Positions 33,230-44,659 of a DNA stretch of 64,000 bases are shown here, piece after piece. This DNA is from Humulus lupulus (lineage: Eukaryota; Streptophyta; Magnoliopsida; Rosales; Cannabaceae). Position 1 is the first letter of the stretch; the number at the start of each line of letters is the position of its first letter. The stretch is from positions 227,599,409 through 227,663,408 of the forward strand of contig NC_084794.1 of assembly GCF_963169125.1 (NCBI RefSeq), written 5' to 3'. Below the pieces are notes generated by a model. The model did no database searches. It was not told where the DNA came from and was given only the letters and a program-made list of their open reading frames with translations. A program made the position numbers and the translations under genes.

Positions 33230-33650
33230 CTAGAGCATCAACATTAGTATTCCGTTCCCGCGGAGGACCTGCTTGACGGAATAGAACTCAAATTCAGGCA
33301 ATTCACCTTTAACCTTAGCTAGATAAGTTTCAATTTTTATTCTGCGAGCTTGGTACTCCCCTAATACTTGATTAACCACGAGCTGAGAATCGCTAAAGCA
33401 TTGAATTGCTCTTGCTTTCAGCTCTTTTGCTATCCGCACCCCGGCCAATAATGCATCACACTCCGCTTCATTGTTGGAGGCATCAAAACCAAATCTAAGA
33501 GTCGTATGGAAGGGATTTCCTTTGGGTTAAGTTAAAATTATTGCTGGTCCACACTCGTTCTCATTTGATGATCCGTCAACAAAGAGTTTCCACAACTCTT
33601 GTACAGGTTCTCTCACTGGTTCGTCTTACAACCCTGTACATTCAACCGCG
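33230..33650 (-). pseudogene. Tat-B second RNase H
   Basis: Contains KELKARAIQCFSDSQLVVNQ, with the third acidic residue, and the following LGEYQARRIKIETYLAK. Upstream DNA (33480-33600) encodes the remains of the block around the first two acidic residues, with stops. It is the same Tat-type extra RNase H as in Tat-A and Tat-C. Confidence 0.75.
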
Positions 33651-33706
33651 AAGTTAGCGAGCGCTTGGCCTTTGATTGTTGTTCGTGGTTTGTATAGTAT
33701 CTTGAA

Positions 33707-34870
33707 CTAACTGAGTTCGATGGCCCACTTTAACAAATGTCCTGATGTCTTAGGCTTTTGCAGGACTTGCCTTAAAGGTTGATCAGTTAAGACGTGTATA
33801 GTGTGGGACTGAAAATACTTCCTGAGTTTTCTCGAAGCCGAGATCAAACAAATCATGAGTTTTTCAATTAGAGGATATCTAGATTCAGCTCCCATAAGCC
33901 TTTTGTTCACATAATACACCGGTTTCTGTGCTTGATTTTCCTCTCGAACTAAAACAACACTGACTACATTTTCTATTACAGCTAGGTATATGTATAGACC
34001 TTCCCCAGCAGTTTGTTTTGATAACACAAGGGGCTCAACTAGATGAGTCTTCAGAACCTGAACTGACTGTTCGCATTCTTCTGTCCATTCAAAGTGTCTA
34101 TATCTCAGAGCAAGTTGTAGAAGGGGAGACATTTGTTTGTGGACTTTGATATGAATCAGTTTAAGGCAGCGACTTTTTTCGGTTAAGCTTTGTACATCTT
34201 TTCATGACCTTGCTGAAGGCATTTCTAATAGAGACCTTATCTTTTCTAGATTTGCCTCAATCCCCCTCAAATTTACTATGAAGCCTAAGAACTTCCTCGA
34301 TGACAGCCCAAAGATACATTTATAGGGGTTCAACTTGATGTTGCATTTTCTCAGCACGTCAAAACATTCTTCAAGATCAGATACATGGTTATTGGCTGTC
34401 TTTGACTTGACAAGCATATCATCGACATATACCTCCATGTTTCTTCTGATCTGGTTAACAAACATCTTTTTTACTAGCCTTTTGTAAGTTGCACTAGCAT
34501 TCTTCAGCAAGAATGGAATAACTTTATAACAATATACGTTATGCTTGATCATGAAGCTAGTGTGCTCTTGGTCCGCAGGGTCCATAGCGATCTGGTTATA
34601 TCCAGAATACACGTCCATGAAGGACATGAGCTCATGACCAGCCCTTGCGTCTACTAGTTGATTAATTCTTGGCAGTGGGAAACAATCCTTTGGATAGGCT
34701 TTATTAAGGTCGGAGAAATCGATGTAGGCTCTCCACTTTCCATTATGCTTTTGGACCAAAATAGGGTTGGCTATCCAAGTCGAATATTTTGCCTCCTTGA
34801 TGAACCCATACTTTAATAAGCGAGCTACTCTTCCTCCAGAGCTTATTCGCTCTTTTCCTAACAGCCTATC
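33707..34870 (-). pseudogene. Tat-B reverse transcriptase and first RNase H
   Basis: The blocks KHNGKWRAYIDFSDLNKAYP, FMDVYSGYNQIAMDP and the active site YVDD (34418-34429) are readable. The first RNase H reads LSKQTAGEGLYIYLA...KRLMGAESRYPLIEK. One frame is used from 35233 to 33230 with a few stops, including breaks near 34200 and 34800. MPFGLKN is changed to IPFLLKN. It is closely related to Tat-C. Confidence 0.9.
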
Positions 34871-34873
34871 TTT

Positions 34874-35846
34874 CTACGCCTTTGCAAGTATGTTTTTGTC
34901 TTGGTTTAATTTGTGAATCATCACTCTCGGACTGATTTCCACTATGTCATCATGTGACCAAGCAAAGACATCAAGATTTCTTCTAAAAAACTCGACCAAC
35001 TCCTTTCTTTCGAACCCTAAATTTTTCCCAACCTTTACACCTTTCGAAGGTACTTCTAGGTCAAGGATGATTTCCTCTAGCTCCTCCAAAGTCTGGAGAT
35101 CAAATCTCTCTTCGCGTAATCTTGGATCAGTTTCTTTGGGTTGGACGACCTCATTTCTAACTTCTTGAGGTTCTTCCACCTCTTCGACAACTAACATTGC
35201 ATGAGCTTCCTCATTATCTTTGGTTATTACCATGGCCTGCTACCAGGGGTTATGATTTTCCTCTCATGGAAATGATAAAGCATTCCCTGGCAGTGAGCTG
35301 ATCTCCCCTTACTATGCATGAGGACGATGGAAACTTCATGGTGAGATGGAAAACTAAAGTTATAGCTTCGAATGCCATCAACATTGGTCTCCCCAATCAT
35401 TTACTATGAACTCGAGCATTTTACCGACAACTCGTGTATCCTCACGCAATGTTACCACGAGCTCGATTGTTCCTATGGCTGCCATTCCCTCTCTTGAAAA
35501 TTCATAGAGGGTCATTGAGGTCGCTTAAGATTGGCTACAGATAGCCCCATATTTTCAAGGGTGGACCTAAATAACACAGTTATGGAGCTCCCATTATCGA
35601 TCAATATCCTTCAGACTCTTTTATTCACTAGCTGAATGGTTATCACCAGCAGGTCATTATGCGAGAATTGGACGTGGCTATTATCCTATTCCGTAGAAAT
35701 GATTGGTTGTTTCTCCAACCGATGTTGATTTGATATTCTCTACTCTAGTATAAATTCGGCGCCATTGTGCATCTTAAGCTCTTGGATATACCTTTTCTGG
35801 GCTCCACTGCTCGTCCTTGCCAAATGGCCTCCCCAGGGATAATGCC
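34874..35846 (-). pseudogene. Tat-B protease and acidic linker to RT
   Basis: DNGSS at 35584-35598 marks the protease active site. It is in a different frame from RT, so at least one shift lies between. The acidic linker (EEPQEVRNEVVQPKETDPRL...LEELEEIILDLE) leads to NLDVFAWSHDDIVEI, the usual start of RT. Just upstream of the protease, GAQKRYIQELKMHNGAEFI corresponds to GSQKRYVNELKAHNGVEFI of Tat-C, which places the solo-LTR insertion in the gag-protease linker. Confidence 0.82.
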
Positions 35847-36647
35847 TGTTGACGCCGTTTTTCGTCAACAGTGAAAGAAGAGCACGTAAACAATTACTAG
35901 TAATGGCCAATTAAAATAAGACAATATAAAGCACGATTTTTTACGTGGTTCAGCAGTTAAATCTGCCTAGTCCACGAGTCTCTGTTATTAAACTCAAGAT
36001 TATCTCTGAAAATTTTTAAGCATGAATTCTTCAGAGTTTTCTCTCAAGGTTCAGAATTTCGGTCCTTTACAATGGTGCACGACTTCTCTATTTATAGAGA
36101 AGGATACAGAATACTATCCCACATATTTTGGGTAGTTACTCTTTTTGGTGTAAATAAAATAAATGGATTTAAATGCCTGCGATCCGATATAAAAGGAAAC
36201 GTCCCCTGAAGACCAGGGGGCGTATAACTAATCGAATAATATCCCATGATTTTATGGGATTTACAATAATAAATGCAGAACACGCCCCTTATAAACAACA
36301 CTTATAGATATTCAAAGTCATTATCATATATCTCCAAGGCCTTAATCTCCCAGGTTTCTCATCAGCTTTCGAGCTAATGACATCTCCCGAGGTCACATGG
36401 CTTCGAGGTCGCATGTGTGTCAGGCTCGACACCCTTGATTCGAGGTCTTCTCTGAGGATAGATGCGTCTCGGGAGCTATCCTTCGAGATAGTGAATATTT
36501 CAAGGCCACCGCATTCGAGGTCGTCTCAGTCTTGCAGGCTCGATATTTAGTCCTGGAGCATACTTCAAACTTTACGAGTCCATTCGTTTCGAATCCAACT
36601 TTCGAGGTCACATTTAACATAGCTCGAAATCGGGGTATAACAATGCC
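35842..36647 (-). mobile_element. solo LTR inserted in Tat-B, with target duplication
   Basis: A 796-bp LTR (35847-36642) flanked by a perfect ATGCC duplication (35842-35846 and 36643-36647). On + it starts TGTTGACGCC and ends GGGTATAACA. It is related to the Tat-A LTR at 13329-13880, so it is a Tat solo LTR on -. Its TATA box lies in a palindrome, CTTCTCTA-TTTA-TAGAGAAG (36083-36102). The first 24 bases form a perfect hairpin with 8-bp arms. It arose by recombination between two LTRs of an insertion in Tat-B. Confidence 0.93.
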
Positions 36648-39040
36648 TATTTTCCATCCTTCAAAAGAAAGAGGGATAACCTGATTCCCTTGAGCTGGTT
36701 GAGGGTTGGCCTAGCTTGCTTGAGCTAGTTGTGAGTTCTGCCCCGCCGGTTGACTAGAAGCTACTCTGTTTTGAGCATATTGTTCTAACGGCGCAACCCG
36801 GATGAGAGTCTTGAACTCATTTTTTTAGTTGACGACAATCATCAGTATTGTGACCAATGTCATTATGATATCGACATAATTTAGTTGGGTCTTCCTTCAC
36901 CCTTTGATGCTTCATGGGCTCGGGCTTCTTCCATGGAAGACAAGTAGAGTTAACTAAATAGATACATTCGCTTGTATCTGTTAAATATGTATAAGCTTTG
37001 TAGATGAAGGTATATTTATCCCCATGATTATTTTTCTTAGACCCATGATGGTTGCCCTCACCATTCCCTTTCCATTTATTACCCCCCAACTGGTTATTCT
37101 GGGTAGCGGGTTGAGCCACAACTGCAAAATCTGTTACCACTCTAGTGGGCTAAACGAGGGTCTAACTAGTTCCTGTGACAACATATTCTGCCTCTTCCAA
37201 ATTTATCCATTCTTGAGCTCGAGCCAAGAACTCATCTACACTCTTCACTCCTTTTCTCTAGAGTTCTTTCCACAAATGTCCTCCTACAGCAATTCCCATT
37301 CTCATAGCCATGAGCTTAGAGCTATCATAAGCGTCTCTAGCTCGGGTTGTTGCATTTGTGAATCAGTTGAGATATGCCTTCAGGGATTCACCGGGTTGCT
37401 GCTTGATGTTAGCCAATGAATCGACCTCTACTCATGTCTCTTTCGTAGCTCGAAACTGTCTTTTGACCTAGGAAGACTATTTTTTCCAAGAGGTGATTGA
37501 ATGTTTTGTTATATCTATAGTTTGGCTGGTCCAATAAATGTTGCAGAGAATAGGATACACCTTATGTCGAGATTTACATTTCAGGCCATCATCATCATAT
37601 TGAAGGTCCCTAGATTATTGGATGGATTAATCGTTCCATCATATGTGGGCATGGTCGACATCCTGAAGCCAGCAGGTTACGGAGTTATCGCAATATGGGG
37701 AGCGAAAGGCTCAAGCTTCTCATTAGAATCACAGTCATCAATGCCTTTTCTAGACATGAGACTTTTCATCTGCTCCTCCATAAAGGCCAGCCGCTCGAGG
37801 GTTGGATCCTTGGTCTCTAGGTTATTTGGGAGCTGGTTATTAGCTCCCACCCTATTGTACGCGTTATACAAGTTATTATCCCTCCAAGCTTGATCTCAGT
37901 TAGGCAGGACATTCCCATTGTCACGTACAATAGATGCATCTCCCCTGGCCTGAGTATAACTCAGTTCATCATGGCAAGCTGGGTATCCTCTTTGTGAGTT
38001 CAGATGATCACGCAGGCAAGAATGTGGGTCAGAGCGAAGACTTTTAGTGAAGCTTAAATGATTCCTTAGGTCGCTCTTGTACCTGCCTCCACGTTGACTC
38101 TTTGTCCAATAGCTCCCATTAGCTCTCGGGTGAGATCGGGGCTTGGATTATTGGCACAAGATCGTGGGATATAAGCATCTTTTGAGGAGGGAGGATTTCT
38201 CCTGCTTCCCCTTGGGCTGAAGCATTTCTCCGTGGGGAAGGTGGCGTTAGATGTCGAATCAGCGATGGATGATGCCTTATTGGTGAAGATATCCTTGTTC
38301 CATCAGGACGCACTAGATTAGCTCGCCCTCTGTCTACTCCAATTTCCTGGGTTGGAGGCAGTGCAGATTCGTTTCTCCGTGCCGGAGCTGCTGGCCAAGG
38401 CACTGATGGATTTGTTGGGACGTCTCTTCTCCTTGAGTCAGCTTTAGCTCGCCTTGTCTGGCCAGGCTGGTTCTTGGGAGTGTGAGTTAAATTATTATTC
38501 CTGTGAGGGTTGGCAAGTTAAGCATTTCACACAGTTCGTTCAGAAGGTATGGAACTCGAGGTCACAGTTTAGATGGAACGACTGACATTAGGGTCGATGA
38601 TTTTTGTGGAGATTGGCAAGTTGAGTATTTCGTGGAGTCCGTTCAGAAGGTACAGAATTCGGAGTTGCAGTTCTGACAGAGTGAATGATATTAGGTCGAT
38701 TAGTCTTGTGGGATTTGTGGGACCCACTTTGCCTCATTCTGACATTAGCATCTGTTGCAGAAGAGGGTAATCGAACCAAAATCTCCTCAATCTTCTTATT
38801 ATCCTGAGCAAGATGATTCCTTAATTGGGTGTTTTCCATCTCGAAAGCTGTCAGGTACCTGGATGGGGATTTGGTGGGAGTGAGGCTGAGCTCCCAGCAT
38901 CGTACATCTTGGTTCACATGTTGTTTTTCAGGAAGACATTGTGCGGATGTTCCTTCTCTGGTGGGGATGGCCACATGGTGAGCCTCCTTATCATCAGGTT
39001 ACTCTTCCTCATTTTTGTGCATAGATCGGGTGACCACCAT
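36648..39040 (-). pseudogene. gag: Tat-B gag
   Basis: The ATG at 39038-39040 begins MVVTRSMHKNE, matching Tat-C gag, followed by a TAA 13 codons on. A coiled-coil segment (AFEMENTQLRNHLAQDNKKI) is near 38830. The remainder is spread over three frames (about 38974, 38403 and 37871-36817), with a pieced-together capsid core and the knuckle CRYHNDIGHNTDDC (CX2HX4HX4C) near 36850-36890. It is more decayed than the Tat-C copy. Confidence 0.82.
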
Positions 39041-39082
39041 AGTGTCTGTTGGGTGAAGATTAGTGGGGAATTAAGCCTAATA

Positions 39083-39105
39083 TGCTCTCAATGAAAGCAC
39101 CAATC
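39083..39105 (-). promoter_or_regulatory. Tat-B primer-binding region
   Basis: On - GGTGCTTTCATTGAGAGC lies just inside the 5' LTR end, as in Tat-C. Confidence 0.65.
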
Positions 39106-39878
39106 TGTTGACACAGTTTTTCGGCAACATGGGATTTAGAAACCGACAATAGAGATATTAGGATTTTTGTTAACCGAATTTATAAAAGTAGCAAAAAACA
39201 AGAATGCAAAATGCTCACACGATTTTATGTGGTTTAGTGGTTAAAAATCCACCTAGTCCACGAGTCACTCTTATTGATCTGTTTAGGACTCTAGAGGAAA
39301 TTTTTTATGACAATTTCAAAAGAGTTTTTGCATATAGAAAGTCAATCTCTTTAACTATTCATTCCCCTTGTATTTATAAGAGATTCTCATGGAAAGTTTT
39401 GGGTAACCGTACATTAATATGGAAATTAAAAAATTTGGGTAACTTACCATTTACATAAATATATGATCACCTATTAAATTTATAACTATTATATCAGGTA
39501 ATAAATACATGATAAAATCTGGGCCTTTATGAGGCGTATAAAGAATCTCCGAGTCTTTTGCGATCCTTCACTGTGCGTCATGACCAGGCTTTCGCGAGCT
39601 GAACACTTCCTTCGAGCTGGGTGTCGTAGGACTAATCTGAACTAATAAGGGTCACGTTCAAACATTCATGAAGGTGATCTAGGCGATGCATATCTCGAAA
39701 TAAATTGTTAGCGCAAGAAGCGATCTGGAGACTATCTGGTTCTCGTAAGCTGTCAAGATGACTCAAATAGCACACTGCAGAGTTAGCAAGATGCTCTATA
39801 TGTATGCTTTCTTCATACGCTTGTCTGCTACTTGTATCCCGTGCTGAGTAATTCAGCTTGTACTTTTGGGGTACAACA
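39106..39878 (-). repeat. Tat-B 5' LTR
   Basis: 773 bp, starting TGTTGACACAG and ending GGGGTACAACA. It pairs with 15691-16463. It is followed by ACCTC, which matches the left flank GCCTC except at one base. Confidence 0.9.
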
Positions 39879-39883
39879 ACCTC

Positions 39884-40349
39884 CAAATTTCAGTTTTTCT
39901 AAAAATATATCAATCTCTTCTTACATGATTTTGTAACCTCCATACATCTAATGGGAGTTAAAAACATGCCGCGGCCACTGGCTTTTGACTCCCAGGCTGC
40001 GTCCTTGGAAGGTTGTGGCCATGGCCACCAGACTGTTTCAGCCTCCAAATTTCAGTTTTTATTTTTAAAAAAATGTCTCAATCTCTTCATACAATCTCTT
40101 CCTACATGCTTTTGTAACAACCATACACATAATGAGAGTTAAAAACATATCTTCAATAACCATAGCACATAATGACTCTATGAAATTTAAACACAAATGT
40201 GTAACTCTCAATCTACACATTATATTTTGTAACTCCAAAATATACTACATTTGGATATACACATATGTCTAATTTTGTAACAATGAATAATATGCTGCAA
40301 AGTGTCACATTATTTAATCTAACATTATATTATATGAAAGAATATAACA
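39884..40349 (-). repeat. inverted copia LTR, 5' part (split by Tat-B)
   Basis: The outer end GAATATAACA at 40340-40349 is the reverse complement of the LTR start TGTTATATTC, matching the copia LTR start at 4191. A segment of 162 bp starting CCTCCAAATTTCAG is tandemly duplicated (from 39880 and from 40042). The unit includes the GC-rich CCGCGGCCACTGG island. Tat-B sits exactly at the start of the first unit. Confidence 0.8.
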
Positions 40350-42433
40350 ACACTATAGTGGTTGTTGGAATGTCCATGAATGAGAGACTTGATTTGCTGT
40401 CAAAAGGTGAAAAGGTGGTGTTTTTCATTTCTTTGCTTGAGATATGTGGTCGGCAAAAATATTAAACAATGTGACCCTACACAAGATTTCGCTTGAACTA
40501 AGAAAATAAATTCTTTGACTAATATTTTTGACCTCTGACTAAGATTGTAACCGAGTATTGCTGCTCCTAGCGTCGTCATACTAGGTCTCTCCTCATCAAT
40601 AAACCAAGTTGTAAGCACACATTTTCTCTACCGCTCACGATACCTTCAATCTCACCAAGCCAAACCACACTCTTCATCGGAAAAGTGGCTTTTTTGTACT
40701 CATTTTTTTTTATGAAATATGAGAAATCAAGAGGGGTATGAGAGAATAATATTAAGTTACTACATTTTATAATTTAAATTTCAGTTTTTGAAAGATCTTG
40801 GCAACCGGTTTTCTCTCTCTTCTAAAACCCATGAAATCTTTACGTTACCCCTATATCATAGGTCTGTTACTGTCGAAATCATTGTTAGTTGTCATTATAA
40901 TTCCCGCGATGCTCCAATTCCACGCAATCCATTTGATGGCTAAGATTAAAACACCAACTAATAGCTACAATCGTTAGATTACAAGAAAATGGATCAACGA
41001 CTATGATTTTCGAACTACACACGTCCCGCCTCCGTATCGGGCGGGAGATCATCGGGCTCCACCAATAATATATATTTGCATATACAAAATAATACTTCCA
41101 GTAACAAATCTATGTATTTTTTGGTTTTTGGCCTTGGAATTTTTTATAACCTTTGTTTTAATTATTAACAACTATTCAATCACATAACGATTGTGGTCTT
41201 GTGGGTGAACAAAATTCATCCTGAAATTGGACAAATTTTAACTAGACATATACAAAAGCAATATTGTTTCTTAGTGGAATTAGCTGTTTTTGTTCATACC
41301 ACTTTAGAAAAGCAATATTGCTTTTTTGGATGAGAAATAAAAGATAAAAAAAAACTATAATTTGACATCGTACTAAACTAAACCCCAAAAAAGTTATCAA
41401 CATAAATTTGTGACTTATAAAATAAGTCTTAATCCATAATTGTCAATGTCTTAATCAATAATTGTCAATTTATTTAGGTCTTGGACCTTTGATTGTAAGA
41501 GGGAAAAAAATGAAATCCAAATGATTTAATTTTCTTATGTTTGGATTGAATCAATAAATTAAGAAAAATTAAAACATAAATGTAGTATAATTTTTTAAAA
41601 TTTACAACATTTATAAATACATACAAAAAAAATATTAAAAATAATTTCTTATCAAATTTGTAGAAAATATGTTCTTCCATTTTTTATTTTATTTTCCCTC
41701 ATAAATTTTTTCCATTCTATAATCCAAGCTCCAAATAAGACCTTCTGTTATCAGCTTAGATTAGTGAAACTAGCCAACTTACACGTCATTGAATATTCTA
41801 AACCAAAAAGGCTCTAGTTCAAACTTTTTTATTGACAATTTTCTTTGGTATATTGCAATATGTTGATTTAAGCTAAATAATAAAAGGTTGATGGTGATTT
41901 GATTCTGTTTTGTATTATTATTTATTTAGATATTGTGTGTTGATAAATTATATTTTAGACCCTGTATTTTATTAAATGATTCAAATTAACATATAAATCT
42001 GATTTTGATCAAAGTTTTTTTTTTATAAAAATCATAAATAATTCATCAAACTAACAACTTATAACAAAAACACAGTAATTCTACCTAATAAGATTTTTTG
42101 AACTAAAATTAGAAATAATTCACTAAACTAACAACTTAGAACAAAAATACAATCATTCTGTCTAACAAACTGTGTTGTTATATTCAATTTTTTGTTCATC
42201 GAAATCTGGTGTAGAGATCTATATGAACTATTTTACAATATACATGGTCCAAAAAATAATTTATTAAATCACATGGTTTAAACAAGTAATGAGACAAAAT
42301 ACAGAATCTAAAAACATATAAACCTAATAATAAATAATATGATATAATATAATAACATTTTTGCAATCACAATTTGATATAAATAAATAAATATATCTTT
42401 GAAATAAGTAATTATATCATTGAATAATTCCAC
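40350..42433. other. AT-rich intergenic stretch
   Basis: No gene that I can support. Two imperfect direct repeats of about 70 bp lie near 42028-42095 and 42105-42175 (shared CTAACAACTTA and AACAAAAA phrases). A small GC-rich hairpin, TCCCGCC...GGCGGGA, is at about 41027-41050. A 72-codon frame on - at 40400-40618 has no recognisable relatives. Confidence 0.6.
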
Positions 42434-44659
42434 GGTATGGACATAGAAAATGTCCCTACCGTAGGGTCATTTTCTATTTCTGGTATTTGGAAAAATTATA
42501 ACCCAATTATATTTTTTTATGACAGTGTATATTATAGTTATAGTAGACATTCTACTAATTTTCAGGAAATTCCGAATAATTTACAGTGCCCAAATCAGAG
42601 TTCAAACAATCTGTTTTCTACGCATATAAAATATTTTAGTCACGAGTGCAATTATCAATTTGAACTCTAATTTGGACACTATAAATTATTTGAAATTTTC
42701 TTAAAATTGGTGGGATGTCTATGTTAGAAAACTTATACATGATCTTTATTTATTTTCACGTAGATCTAATATTAAACAAATGAATATGAGATAACCTAGA
42801 ACATGTTTCTAAAATTGAATTCAAAGAGAAACAACGATAAGAATACTTACAGTATACGTAGCGGAATGAATGAGTCATTCCTTCAGTTTCTCTAACCCTT
42901 GTATCATTTCTGTTGCAGAGTATTATCAAGAAACTGAACAGATCTTCTATAATCTTCACCTAGACTAGAGTAGGAAATTCTCAACACATTAGATAGATAC
43001 AGAGAGAAAAAGAGAAAATAACAAAGAGGCTTAGAAAATAACTTGTGTTTAGAGAGAATCTAAAAACTATCAGAAAATCTGACTTGTGACTTATCTGTCG
43101 TCTTTTGTTTTTTACTTCTCTCTAAGCACTAATTTTATGGACTCAATTAGGTCATTTAATTTAATTAAAAAAATCAATAAAATAATAGCCAATTAACAGC
43201 TCTAGGTCGAAATTATCAGGGCTTTAGGCCCGTGAAATTTCTCATTTGATTATAAGCCCATTGGACTTAAAATCAAGGCCTGTATTATTTTCTATTGATT
43301 TAATTAATTAAATTATTATTTAAATCCTTTATCAAATTAATTTTTTATAATTTGAACATTGATTTAAACTTATTTATTAATTTAGATACAAATTTATCTT
43401 AATTAATAAATCTGCCATAATTTCTCTTTTCTATTCAAAATTACATAACTCTGTGAAACTACCCAAAATTGACATGGTCAACTTTGATAATTCTAATTGA
43501 TAATTAAATCAATTAATTGAGACTATCTAAATGACTTTATCCAAAGTACAATAGGGACCATGGGCTTATGAAATCAAGCTCTAATAAATTATCATAAATC
43601 TAACAAATGAATTTACTAACTTATTAATTTCTAGTGACTCCACTAAAGACTTGAAATTGCATTCTTAAATTCATAGAACGCTCTATAACAAATATAGATA
43701 CGCTATTAATTATCCATTGTTACAATCATAATTGTCACTCAATCCTTTATAGACGGTCTACAATGAGATGAGACTAAAATATCATTTTACCCCTCATTGT
43801 ATTTTATCCTTAAAACACTTAGCTCATTGTAAATGATATTTCAGTAAACTAATTAAATTATTGAAATGAGATCTCTATCATTTTACACCTTGAACCAAAC
43901 TAAAAAGAAACCATCGTTTTAGTTCTTCATCAGATGCTATAGATGTTCATATCTATGATTAACACTCTCATTCAATTATACTACCGAGTTCCCAAGATGT
44001 AAGTATGGACTAGGGTAAGCTGGTAACGAACAAGTCAAAGAACTCAAATAATACAATCAGTTAGAATACTAACCACTCAGAATTGAGAATGAATTGACCT
44101 ATGATCAACTATATGATATGACTAGAATAGATAATAACGATATGTTTACTTATCTTATCAACTGTCAATATCGGTCCTGTCCGATGTAACAAATACATCC
44201 GATCTTATCTACTTTGCTAATGTTCTGGAAAGAACATAACACCACAATGTGTAAGTAGATCATATCGTAGATTGACAAGTCAGTGTAAATCTTGTGCACT
44301 GACTAATCTTAGGACTAACTTATTTTGAACATATAATCATATTTATATTCCACTGTGATTACGTCACTAAAAATACGATTAGTTATATGCTCAGGATTTA
44401 ATAGAAGTTGATATTAAATAAATAATCATGAAAATAAAACATGTGAGCAAAGTGATTGACCAAGTAAAAAAAAATGATTTCTATTCTTTTATTGATAATA
44501 AAATGAGATTACAAAGAAATTGAATTTTAATTAGGGCATAAAACCCCAACAGTCTACTATAAGTATAATATACACGATCATGAAAAAATTTGGGATATAA
44601 TTTTTCCAAATACAAGAAATAGAAAATGCCCCTATAGTAGAGGTATTCTATGCCCTACC
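42434..44659. mobile_element. hairpin MITE split by a solo LTR
   Basis: Without the inserted LTR the element is about 390 bp and almost wholly an inverted repeat. The outer arms GGTATGGACATAGAA (42434) and the inverse of TTCTATGCCCTACC (44646-44659) match. The match continues through CATTTTCTATTTCTGGTATTTGGAA and into the centre (GTAGACATTCTAC..., AATTATTTGAAATT..., in pieces). The loop is about 50 bp near 42607-42655. No coding capacity. The superfamily is not determined because I could not identify a clear target duplication. Confidence 0.8.
42717..44556 (-). mobile_element. solo LTR (copia-like) inserted in the MITE
   Basis: An 1830-bp LTR (42722-44551) with a perfect GTCTA target duplication (42717-42721 and 44552-44556). 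On - it starts TGTTGGGGTTTTATGCCC and ends in TTTTCTAACA. This start is familiar from large plant copia LTRs, so I infer copia; there is no internal region to prove it. Removing the LTR and one duplication restores the right arm of the MITE hairpin, which proves the order of events. Confidence 0.9.

Larger units (their letters stand above)
15691..39878 (-). mobile_element. Tat-lineage Ty3/gypsy element 'Tat-B' with nested insertions
   Basis: Two 773-bp LTRs (15691-16463 and 39106-39878) bound the element. The flanks give a 5-bp target duplication with one mismatch: GCCTC at 15686-15690 and ACCTC at 39879-39883. Gag-pol is on -, from 39040 to 32281, with a solo LTR inserted between gag and protease. 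Pol is cut inside integrase at 32281 by the TGTAACG block. The DNA left of that block is the promoter-like region next to the 3' LTR, so the end of integrase and the body of the antisense gene are missing. Removing nested DNA leaves roughly 8 kb. Confidence 0.88.

Noticed and set aside
40400..40618. 72-codon frame on - with WFIDEERPSMTTLG-like sequence, possible host exon
   Set aside because: No recognisable family, no flanking exon or splice support, and the neighbourhood is AT-rich repeat DNA.
41027..41050. GC-rich hairpin TCCCGCC...GGCGGGA as a terminator or regulatory RNA
   Set aside because: An isolated short inverted repeat in a plant intergenic region with no associated gene.
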